From NCBI GenBank assembly GCA_028293775.1, contig JAQGOD010000202.1:1-6320 (forward strand): DNA of 6,320 nt. The letters run 5' to 3'. This document shows, in pieces, positions 1 through 6,320 of this stretch. Each line of letters begins with the position of its first letter. Within the stretch, counting starts at the first letter, position 1. Source of the DNA: Gammaproteobacteria bacterium (GTDB lineage Bacteria; Pseudomonadota; Gammaproteobacteria; Steroidobacterales; Steroidobacteraceae). The position numbers and the translations under genes are program-made. The notes beneath the pieces were generated by a model. That model did no database searches, was not told the origin of the DNA, and saw nothing but the letters and a program-made list of their open reading frames with translations.

Positions 1-32
1 AAGCAGCGCGGGCTTTCAAACGGCGCGCCTAA
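1..32 (+). CDS. Possible 3' end of upstream gene (mreD by synteny), partial
   Basis: One forward frame entering from the left edge ends in TAA at 30-32 and gives the basic tail AARAFKRRA. A basic C-terminal tail 27 bases before maf would suit the end of mreD, the rod-shape membrane protein gene that precedes maf in many gammaproteobacteria. Only nine codons are visible, with no motif, so the identification rests on gene order alone. The other two forward frames are also open here, so even the reading frame is uncertain. The segment could be non-coding. Confidence 0.25.
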   Translation, partial: AARAFKRRA

Positions 33-59
33 GACTGCGCCCTTCGGTATCCTTGAGCC

Positions 60-665
60 ATGTCCCCAGAGTTCGTCTACCTGGCTTCAGGTTCTCCGCG
101 GCGGCGCGAATTATTGCAGCAAATAGGCGTTTCGTTTCGGCTCCTAAGCGGCGATTTGGACGAAACGCCGTTGCGGGACGAGACTCCCGGTGCCTATGTC
201 TCGCGCCTGGCGGCCGCGAAATCCGAGGCCGGATGGCGGTACAGCCGAGGCCTTGCGAATGCACCGGTGCTTGCCGCCGATACAGCGGTGGTACTCGATG
301 GAAGGATTCTCGGAAAACCGCTGCATCGGGACGATGCCAAGAACATGCTACTCGGGCTGTCGGGCCGCACGCATGAGGTCCTGACGGCCGTTGCGCTGCG
401 CTCGGTCGCCGGTGCCGAAGTCAAACTGAACCGCAGTTTGGTGACATTTCGTGCCATCGATGCGGCGGAAGCCCAAGTGTACTGGGACACGGGGGAAGCG
501 CGGGACAAGGCCGGCGGCTATGCCATCCAAGGGTATGCGGCCATCTTCATCGCTGATATCAAGGGCAGCTACTCCGGGGTGATGGGCCTGCCGCTGTTCG
601 AAACGGCGGAGCTTCTGAAGGGCGCCGGCGTTCCACATTGGCGCGGCGGGCCCGCCGCGCCATGA
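60..665 (+). CDS. maf: Maf/YhdE-type nucleoside triphosphate pyrophosphatase
   Basis: This 201-residue protein is a complete Maf-family enzyme, close to the roughly 200 residues usual for the family. The family hydrolyses nucleoside triphosphates to monophosphate and pyrophosphate in the cytoplasm, and is linked to nucleotide-pool cleaning and arrest of cell division. Visible motifs are the N-terminal phosphate-binding SGSPRR (10-15), AADTAVV with the presumed catalytic Asp74, GKP (85-87), SGRTHEV (101-107), KAGGYAIQG (150-158) and [11 protein letters not shown] (169-179). The ADT at the active site is typical of the YhdE branch (dTTP/UTP-preferring) rather than the YceF branch, which has SDQ there; substrate preference is therefore inferred. 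The ATG at 60 is the only sensible start, because an in-frame TGA lies at 54-56. No clear Shine-Dalgarno sequence precedes it. The stop overlaps the rng start by four bases (ATGA, 662-665). The last ten or so residues (HWRGGPAAP) are outside the conserved fold and are encoded by a palindrome. Confidence 0.96.
   Translation: MSPEFVYLASGSPRRRELLQQIGVSFRLLSGDLDETPLRDETPGAYVSRLAAAKSEAGWRYSRGLANAPVLAADTAVVLDGRILGKPLHRDDAKNMLLGLSGRTHEVLTAVALRSVAGAEVKLNRSLVTFRAIDAAEAQVYWDTGEARDKAGGYAIQGYAAIFIADIKGSYSGVMGLPLFETAELLKGAGVPHWRGGPAAP
639..662 (+). promoter_or_regulatory. 24-bp perfect palindrome over the maf/rng junction
   Basis: Bases 639-650 (TGGCGCGGCGGG) are followed directly by their exact reverse complement at 651-662. 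The symmetry breaks at 638/663. In RNA this could form a 10-bp, almost all-GC stem (639-648 with 653-662) with a GGCC loop. It covers the last codons of maf, the region where an rng ribosome binding site would be, and the A of the rng ATG. The symmetry is read directly from the sequence. A role in shutting rng translation unless ribosomes arrive from maf is inference. It lacks the U-run of an intrinsic terminator. A protein-binding DNA site or a spread repeat unit are alternatives. Confidence 0.6.
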
Positions 666-2131
666 GCACGGAAATCCTCCTCAATGCCAGCGCGCATGAA
701 GCTCGCGCTGCGGTAGTGGAAAACGGCGTGCTGCAGGAAGTCTTCCTCGAGCGTGCCAGCCGGCGCGGATTGATCAGCAACATCTACAAAGGACGGGTAT
801 CGCGAGTACTTCCGGGCATGCAGGCGGCATTCATCGACATTGGCATGGAACGCACCGCATTCCTACACGCCTCCGATATTTTCGATTCGCGTCATGCTGA
901 TACCGGCATCGAGCCGCCGCATACCGAAAATATCCGCTCGCTGGTGGCCGAAGGAAATGAAATTCTGGTCCAAGTGGTCAAGGACCCCTTGGGAACCAAG
1001 GGCGCGCGCCTTACCACGTACATTACTTTGCCCTCCCGCTACCTGGTCTATATGCCGAAGGGCAGAGGCGTGGGCGTTTCGGCACGAATCGAGGGGGAAA
1101 CCGAACGCGAGCGGCTGCGCACTCAAGTTGAGGCCGGCATCGAGCCGCAAGACAACGCCGGTTTCATCGTGCGCACGGCGGCGGAGGACTCGACGCCGGA
1201 GGCATTGCGGGCCGACATGACTTATCTGCGCAAGCAGTGGGAGATCATCCGTCAGAAAGGCTTGCGCACCCAACCTGGAAATTTGGTGCATGCCGATCTG
1301 CCCCTGCATTTGCGTGTGCTGCGAGATTTGATGCGTCCGGATGTGGACCGGGTTTTGATCGATCAGCCGAGCGCTCATCGGGAAATGCAGGAATTCGCCG
1401 CGGCGTTCATGCCCGACGCGCTGGCGCGCATCGATTTCTACGGCGAGTCCCGCCCGCTGTTCGAATTGCATCACGTCGAGGAGGAAATTCAGAAAGCCCT
1501 GGATCGCAAGGTGTCATTGAAGTCCGGCGGCCATCTGGTCATCGATCAAACCGAGGCTATGACGACTATTGACGTCAATACGGGCGCGTTCGTCGGTCAC
1601 AGAAACCTCGAGGAGACTATATTCCGCACCAACCTGGAAGCGGCGGTGACCATCGCCCGGCAACTGCGTCTGCGCAACTTGGGCGGAATCATCATCATTG
1701 ACTTCATCGATATGGGGGAGCCCGAGCACCGTCGGCAAGTCATCCAAGCGCTGGATCGTGCGTTGAAGGAAGATTACGTCAAGACCAACATCTCCTCGGT
1801 GTCGCCGCTGGGTTTGGTGGAAATGACGCGTAAACGCACGCGCGAGAGTCTCGAACACCTCTTGTGCCATTCATGCCCTACGTGCGAGGGCAGGGGATTC
1901 GTCAAAACGGCGGAGACGGTCTGCTACGAAATATTTCGCGAGGTCGTGCGTCAAGCCCGTCAGTTCGAGTGTCAGCAATTGATGGTGCTGGCACATCAGG
2001 ACGTCATCGAGCGGCTTCTCGATGAGGAATCGTCCGCCCTGGGGGAGTTGGAACTGGCGATCGGCAAACCAATCCGCCTGCAGACCGAAGCGCTTTACAC
2101 CGTGGATCAATACGACGTCGTGCTGATGTGA
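662..2131 (+). CDS. rng: Ribonuclease G (RNase E/G family endoribonuclease)
   Basis: The 489-residue product has the same length as E. coli RNase G and lacks the long degradosome-scaffold tail of RNase E. RNase G is a cytoplasmic 5'-end-sensing endonuclease that matures the 16S rRNA 5' end and cleaves some mRNAs. An S1 RNA-binding domain lies at about 38-120 ([21 protein letters not shown], 41-61). The 5'-sensor pocket is represented by VRT (170-172). The DNase I-like catalytic region carries the two metal-binding aspartates, Asp304 in IDVNTG and Asp347 in IIDFIDMG. The zinc-link CPTC (Cys405, Cys408, with an extra Cys402) should hold the dimer together. [12 protein letters not shown] (381-392) is also characteristic. 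The ATG at 662 was chosen over an in-frame TTG at 638 because MSTEILLN matches the family N-terminus and the overlap with maf is the classic ATGA. No good ribosome binding site is visible, so coupling to maf translation is likely. Confidence 0.98.
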   Translation: MSTEILLNASAHEARAAVVENGVLQEVFLERASRRGLISNIYKGRVSRVLPGMQAAFIDIGMERTAFLHASDIFDSRHADTGIEPPHTENIRSLVAEGNEILVQVVKDPLGTKGARLTTYITLPSRYLVYMPKGRGVGVSARIEGETERERLRTQVEAGIEPQDNAGFIVRTAAEDSTPEALRADMTYLRKQWEIIRQKGLRTQPGNLVHADLPLHLRVLRDLMRPDVDRVLIDQPSAHREMQEFAAAFMPDALARIDFYGESRPLFELHHVEEEIQKALDRKVSLKSGGHLVIDQTEAMTTIDVNTGAFVGHRNLEETIFRTNLEAAVTIARQLRLRNLGGIIIIDFIDMGEPEHRRQVIQALDRALKEDYVKTNISSVSPLGLVEMTRKRTRESLEHLLCHSCPTCEGRGFVKTAETVCYEIFREVVRQARQFECQQLMVLAHQDVIERLLDEESSALGELELAIGKPIRLQTEALYTVDQYDVVLM

Positions 2132-5100
2132 ATGAGTATTCGTAAGATCGGCAAAATCTTTGGGGTTACTTGCGTGGCAGCGTTGCTTCTCATGCTGCTG
2201 CTGACGCTCGCCCTCAAGCTGGCGCTGGATCGGGCACCTCTATACCAGGCGGAAATCAAGGACTGGGTGCATGCGCAAACCGGATATCACATCGGCTTCG
2301 CGCGCGTTTCATCGGCGTTTCGCTGGTACGGTCCGGAACTTTATTTCGATCAACTGGAATTGCGCTCCAAGGATGATCAGCGCGTGCTGGCGCGCGCAGC
2401 CGGCGGCCGGGTTGCGGCGGATATCTGGCAGCTGGTCCGAAGCGGGAAGCTGCTGGCCGGCCGCATCGAGATCGAGTCCCCCAAGATCGCCGTGGTGCGC
2501 CTGGGACCGTCGCGCTTTGCCGTGGCTTCTGAAATCGAATCCGGCGGCGACTCTTCCGCGTTCGCGACGCTGAAACTGGATGATTTGCCCGCCGGGCGGG
2601 TCGTAATCCGGCACGCGGAAGTGACAATGGAAAATTGGAGCGTCGCCTTGCCGCAGCTCATCGTGCAAGAGGTAGGGATTGACGCACGCCGCGACGCGCA
2701 TGATTTTGTGTGGGATTTCAGTGCGCGTCTGCCGGCATTGTTGGGTGGAACCGTGGCTTTTAAGGGTCATGCGCACGGCAGCGGAGACCTTCGGACACTG
2801 GCGTGGGACGCGCTGGCGCGCGGACGCGATATCTCATTTCCCGGATGGCATCAATTGCTGCCGGATTATCTTTCGAATTTGGATTCGGGCACCGGGTCTT
2901 TCGAAGCGGCTGCGCAAGGCTTGGGCGCGGAGCTGTCTCGAGCCGATGCTGATTTTAGGGCCCTCAATGTAGTCACGCGGCTGCCGCAGGGTCCGGCGGC
3001 CAAGTTCGACCAAATGAGCGGTGCCCTGACGCTGCTGCACGCGGGCGATCGCTGGAGCCTCAGCGGCAAGCGCGTCCGTGTGGGCCGCGGCGATCCGGAA
3101 TCGGCATTCGTGGTCAGCTGGCAGGAAAGCGTCGGCGGCTTGTTGAGCGTCCGCACGCGGGCCAGTTACTTGCGTGCGGAGACTTTGCTGCCGCTCATGG
3201 GATTGCTGCCGCAGAAAGAGCTGAGGAACCGGCTGCGCGAGATTGCTCCCAGCGGCGAATGGACTGACACCGCTCTCGCCTTCGAACGGGATGAGGTGGG
3301 TGAACCCTGGCGCATGCAAGTGCAGGCGAAATTCCAGCGCGCCGGATTTGCGGCGGTTGGCGGCCGGCCGGGGCTTCGCGGCATCAAGGGATCGATCGAC
3401 GGCAATGAGCGCGGCGGACACGTCATCATCGACACCAACATCGGCGTGTTTCATGGGCCCACTCAATTTCCGCGGCCGGTTGAATTGGAACGGCTGAAGG
3501 CGGATTTTTACTGGAAGAGGACGCCGCAGGAGCTTCTGATCGCATCGCCCGACTGGGAGGTGAAGACTCACGACAGCGACATGCATGTGCAACTCGCTTG
3601 GCATCAACCGGCCGATGATGCTTCACCCAAGTTGACCCTGGTCAGCACGATCGAAAGCGGCAATATCGTCAATGCCAAGAATTATTTGCCCAACGGCTTG
3701 ATCGGGGCCGGTGCGCTGGCCTGGCTCAACCGCGCCTTCTTGAGCGGGCACTTGCGCGCTAATGCCATTTTTCAAGGCTCGGTGAAGAGTTTTCCGTTTC
3801 GCGACGGTGGGGGCATATTTTTGGCGCGCTGTAGCATCGAGGGGATGACTCTGGACTATAGCGACGGGTGGCCGCCGGCAGAAAATCTCAACGCGACAGC
3901 GGAATTTCGCAATCAGGGTATGAGCGCGCGCTTATCCCAAGCTCGCCTCGGGGACTTGGCCTTGGAATCCGCAGACGCCTATTTCCCCGACTTCAGCAAC
4001 GGCGAGTTGAGAATTCACGCGGTGGGGCGCGGCGATGCATCCAGCGCGCTGTCTTACTTGCGTGCGACACCGCTCGAGGAACTCTCCGATCACGCGTTTT
4101 CCGCCGTCGAGGCCACGGGACCGATGCAGGCCACGGTTGACCTCTTTTTGCCCTTCAAGGACTTTGTCCATCGGCAGGCGCTGGTGCACGGACGCCTCAA
4201 CGGGGCCACGGTCCAAAAACCGGGCTCCCCGTTGATGGCGACCAACCTGGCTGGAGACTTCGACATCGATGGCGGCCAAGTCGCTCGAGCCGACTTGCAT
4301 GGGCAACTGTTGGGGGGCGGATTTCAGATGCAGGCGCGGACTGCGCGCAACAAACCGGTCACACGAACGCAACTGGAGTTCCGCGGCACGACGGCTGCGG
4401 ATGCGCTGCGAACGGCCTGGTCCATTCCCGCCTCCATATCTTTAGGCGGTCAAACGGACTGGCGCGCCGTTTTGAAGATTGCGCCCGAGCCCAGTCGCGA
4501 GCGCTCGTTACGCTTGAGCAGCACGCTGGTCGGATTCGAGCTGAAACTGCCGGCACCGCTGGACAAAGAAACTGCAACGCCGCTGCCCTCTTGGCTCGAG
4601 ATCCAGTGGCCGGCGGCCGGCGGCCCCAAGGGAAGCTTCGCGCTCGGATCCGTGGTGAGCGGCTCCTATGTTCTGGAATCCGATGCCAACGGCCTGCGCT
4701 TAGCGCATGCCTCGATGAGCTTCGGTGCCTCTGAGCCGGCCGCAGTCGGGTCTCAAATTCTCACCGTCGGCGGGTCCATCGAGCGCCTGGATTTGGGCGG
4801 CTGGCTGCGCCTGAGTGCGCCCGACAAAGGCGGCAAGCCTTTGGCGTACTACATGCGGGACGCAAGCGTTCACGTGGCGGAATTGGATTATCTTGGACTC
4901 GCATTTCGGGATGTTTCTTTGGATCTCGCCATCACGGATCGAATCTGGCGCATCAATGTCGGCGGGCCCAACGTCATCGGCGCCGTCACCGTGCCGAGCA
5001 CCGCGAACTCAACCGAAGCGTGGAATTTGCAGTTCGACCGTCTGCGTGTCGATCCGGCGCAAAATTCCGAACCAACCGCCGCGACTGCCGTGGGCGTGGC

Positions 5101-5962
5101 CGTCGATACGGATCCGCGCGCGGTTCCCTCGGTCAATTTCCGGGCGACGGAACTGGTCTTCGGCGAACGCCAGCTCGGCGAGGTGTCCGCTGTGCTCGCC
5201 AAAGAAGAGTTCGGGGTCGGGCTTCGTCATTTAAGCGTGGCGGGTTCCAGCTACACCGTGAGCGCCCAGGGCGAATGGCGGGCCAAGGATGCCGGCGTCA
5301 GCCGCCTGAAAGGTACCTTGGCCAGTACCGATGTGCAGAACACACTGAAGGACCTCGGTTACGCCGATGTCATACAAGCCAAATCAGGCAAGATGGATTT
5401 CGATCTGACCTGGGAAGGCGCGCCGACCGTGGCCGCGCTGGCGCAAGCCAGGGGCCATGTGCAGCTGTCGTTGGAAAAAGGACAGGTGACGGGGATCAAA
5501 CCCGGTGCCGGGCGGGTGCTCGGGCTGTCGAGCATTGCCGCATTGCCCCGCAGACTCGCGTTGGATTTCAGCGACTTGACCGATAAAGGCCTGGCCTTTG
5601 ACAGCGTCCATGGCGATTTCGATCTGCGCGATGGCAACGCATACACCGAAAACGTGCTTTTGAAGGGGCCGGCTGCCGAAATTGGCCTTATCGGGCGCAC
5701 CGGCTTGAAAAACAGGGATTATGACCAAACTGCAGTGGTGACGGGCAGCGTCGGCAGTTCCCTGTCTATCCCCGTTGCCAGCGCGCTGGTCGGCGGACCG
5801 GTGGTGGGTGCGGCGGTGCTGTTGTTCACCCAGGTGTTCAAACAGCCGCTGAAAGGGCTGGCGCGAGGGTATTATCACATTACCGGCAGTTGGGATAATC
5901 CGACAGTCGAACGCATCAAGAGCGCAGACGCCGCCGCGGCGCCTGCAGAGGCACCGAAATAG
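2132..5962 (+). CDS. yhdP: YhdP family AsmA-like protein, phospholipid transport to the outer membrane
   Basis: The 1276-residue product is close to the 1266 residues of E. coli YhdP. In E. coli, YhdP, TamB and YdbH are partly redundant bridge-like proteins that move phospholipids across the periplasm to the outer membrane. Here a short basic cytoplasmic N-terminus (1-10) precedes one hydrophobic anchor (about 11-32), then a long periplasmic region rich in beta strands. Family signatures are the N-terminal segment WVHAQTGYHIGFARVSSAFRW (45-65), the mid-region YLP (518-520) and YSDGWPP (576-582), and the AsmA-like C-terminal domain from about 1059, with GRVLGL (1127-1132) and the hydrophobic segment from GPVVGAAVLLFTQVFKQPL (1222 onward). 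It ends in a short Ala/Pro-rich tail. The ATG directly follows the rng TGA (TGAATG) and has no visible ribosome binding site, which suggests re-initiation after rng. The frame is intact. Family assignment is strong; the transport role is by homology. Confidence 0.95.
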   Translation: MSIRKIGKIFGVTCVAALLLMLLLTLALKLALDRAPLYQAEIKDWVHAQTGYHIGFARVSSAFRWYGPELYFDQLELRSKDDQRVLARAAGGRVAADIWQLVRSGKLLAGRIEIESPKIAVVRLGPSRFAVASEIESGGDSSAFATLKLDDLPAGRVVIRHAEVTMENWSVALPQLIVQEVGIDARRDAHDFVWDFSARLPALLGGTVAFKGHAHGSGDLRTLAWDALARGRDISFPGWHQLLPDYLSNLDSGTGSFEAAAQGLGAELSRADADFRALNVVTRLPQGPAAKFDQMSGALTLLHAGDRWSLSGKRVRVGRGDPESAFVVSWQESVGGLLSVRTRASYLRAETLLPLMGLLPQKELRNRLREIAPSGEWTDTALAFERDEVGEPWRMQVQAKFQRAGFAAVGGRPGLRGIKGSIDGNERGGHVIIDTNIGVFHGPTQFPRPVELERLKADFYWKRTPQELLIASPDWEVKTHDSDMHVQLAWHQPADDASPKLTLVSTIESGNIVNAKNYLPNGLIGAGALAWLNRAFLSGHLRANAIFQGSVKSFPFRDGGGIFLARCSIEGMTLDYSDGWPPAENLNATAEFRNQGMSARLSQARLGDLALESADAYFPDFSNGELRIHAVGRGDASSALSYLRATPLEELSDHAFSAVEATGPMQATVDLFLPFKDFVHRQALVHGRLNGATVQKPGSPLMATNLAGDFDIDGGQVARADLHGQLLGGGFQMQARTARNKPVTRTQLEFRGTTAADALRTAWSIPASISLGGQTDWRAVLKIAPEPSRERSLRLSSTLVGFELKLPAPLDKETATPLPSWLEIQWPAAGGPKGSFALGSVVSGSYVLESDANGLRLAHASMSFGASEPAAVGSQILTVGGSIERLDLGGWLRLSAPDKGGKPLAYYMRDASVHVAELDYLGLAFRDVSLDLAITDRIWRINVGGPNVIGAVTVPSTANSTEAWNLQFDRLRVDPAQNSEPTAATAVGVAVDTDPRAVPSVNFRATELVFGERQLGEVSAVLAKEEFGVGLRHLSVAGSSYTVSAQGEWRAKDAGVSRLKGTLASTDVQNTLKDLGYADVIQAKSGKMDFDLTWEGAPTVAALAQARGHVQLSLEKGQVTGIKPGAGRVLGLSSIAALPRRLALDFSDLTDKGLAFDSVHGDFDLRDGNAYTENVLLKGPAAEIGLIGRTGLKNRDYDQTAVVTGSVGSSLSIPVASALVGGPVVGAAVLLFTQVFKQPLKGLARGYYHITGSWDNPTVERIKSADAAAAPAEAPK
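5947..5951 (+). promoter_or_regulatory. Shine-Dalgarno-like AGAGG before the nitrilase-family gene
   Basis: AGAGG lies inside the last codons of yhdP, 11 bases before the ATG at 5963. The spacing is slightly long but usable. It is the only recognisable purine-rich ribosome binding site at any of the gene starts here, so this gene may have some independent initiation besides coupling to yhdP. Confidence 0.45.
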
Positions 5963-6320
5963 ATGGGCAACGTAGCCGCGATACAAATGACCTCGAGCCA
6001 CGTGGTGGCCGAAAACCTCGCTGCGGCGGAATCGTTGCTGCGCGAGGCGAAGGAAGCCGGGGCGCTCGTCGCGTGTCTGCCCGAGAATTTCTCTTTCATT
6101 GGCCTCAAGGATTCGGACAAGCTGCAAGTGGCGGAGCCCTATGGTGAGGGCATCGTTCAGAGATTCTTGAGCGATACGGCGCGGAAACTCAAGATGTGGA
6201 TCCTGGGCGGCACCATCGTTATCAAGACCAACGACGCAAAGCGCGTCGCCAACACCTCGCTGCTGATCGATTCGGACGGAAGAACGGTGGCGCGGTACGA
6301 TAAGATTCATCTGTTCGACG
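5963..6320 (+). CDS. Nitrilase-superfamily amidohydrolase (Nit1/Nit2-like), 3' end outside window
   Basis: The reading frame opens with MGNVAAIQMTSSHVVAENLAAAE and stays open for 119 codons to the right edge. The opening beta strand followed by QMTS, the motif LPENFSFIG with catalytic Glu41, and YDKIHLFD with catalytic Lys114 are two of the three parts of the Glu-Lys-Cys triad of the nitrilase superfamily; GGTIVIK (82-88) and ANTSLLIDSDG (96-106) are also typical. The nucleophilic Cys would lie about 30-40 residues past the edge. The NF(S)F form of the Glu motif and the DKIHLFD motif resemble the Nit/NLP branch, whose studied members hydrolyse deaminated glutathione, a metabolite-repair role. 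The exact substrate is inferred. The ATG directly abuts the yhdP TAG (TAGATG). By synteny with Pseudomonas the next gene should be tldD. Full proteins of this type are about 260-290 residues. Confidence 0.93.
   Translation, partial: MGNVAAIQMTSSHVVAENLAAAESLLREAKEAGALVACLPENFSFIGLKDSDKLQVAEPYGEGIVQRFLSDTARKLKMWILGGTIVIKTNDAKRVANTSLLIDSDGRTVARYDKIHLFD

Noticed and set aside
638..661. Upstream TTG start for rng giving eight extra residues (MARRARRA)
   Set aside because: The extra residues are encoded by the palindrome, are not family-like, and the ATG at 662 gives the usual 489-residue length and N-terminus.
863..1474. Reverse-strand open frame of 203 codons opposite rng
   Set aside because: Shadow of the rng codon pattern; the translation resembles no known family and rng itself is unambiguous.
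1871..1890. Three cysteines (402, 405, 408) in the RNase G zinc-link instead of the basic CxxC pair
   Set aside because: The CPTC pair is the normal RNase E/G zinc-link, and an additional nearby Cys is common in RNase G proteins, so this is not unusual.
2587..2600. Small GC hairpin (CCCGC-CGG-GCGGG) inside yhdP
   Set aside because: Only five base pairs, within coding sequence, with no U-run; expected by chance in GC-rich DNA.
4607..4625. Tandem GGCCGGC units within yhdP
   Set aside because: Short run explained by Pro/Ala/Gly codons in a GC-rich gene; no sign of a wider repeat.
5384..6310. Long reverse-strand open frame of 308 codons opposite yhdP and the nitrilase gene
   Set aside because: It lies antisense to two strongly recognisable genes, has no recognisable motif, and long antisense open frames are common in GC-rich genes.

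Overview
The window is a compact, ordinary chromosomal block from a fairly GC-rich proteobacterium. All genes run on the + strand. Gene order (maf, rng, yhdP, nitrilase-family hydrolase) matches a conserved gammaproteobacterial neighbourhood: mreBCD-maf-rng-yhdP-tldD in Escherichia coli, with a nitrilase-like gene between yhdP and tldD in Pseudomonas. A gammaproteobacterium is therefore the best guess. An allied lineage cannot be excluded from gene order and protein motifs alone.

Layout: bases 1-32 probably hold the last codons of an upstream gene, by synteny mreD, but too little remains to identify it. Bases 33-59 are a short spacer. maf (60-665) encodes a YhdE-type nucleotide pyrophosphatase. 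It overlaps rng (662-2131, RNase G) through an ATGA, and a 24-bp perfect palindrome (639-662) sits exactly on that junction. yhdP (2132-5962) begins on the base after the rng stop codon and encodes a 1276-residue AsmA-like, membrane-anchored envelope protein. A nitrilase-superfamily amidohydrolase gene begins on the base after the yhdP stop codon (5963) and runs off the right edge. There is no unexplained gap, mobile element, RNA gene or CRISPR array.

The four genes look like one transcription unit with translational coupling at each junction. Their roles are diverse: removal of non-canonical or excess nucleotides (Maf), rRNA processing and mRNA decay (RNase G), phospholipid supply to the outer membrane (YhdP), and probably metabolite repair (nitrilase-like). 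No exciting undescribed system was found. The most unusual sequence signal is the palindrome over the rng start, which could fold into a very stable mRNA hairpin controlling RNase G synthesis.
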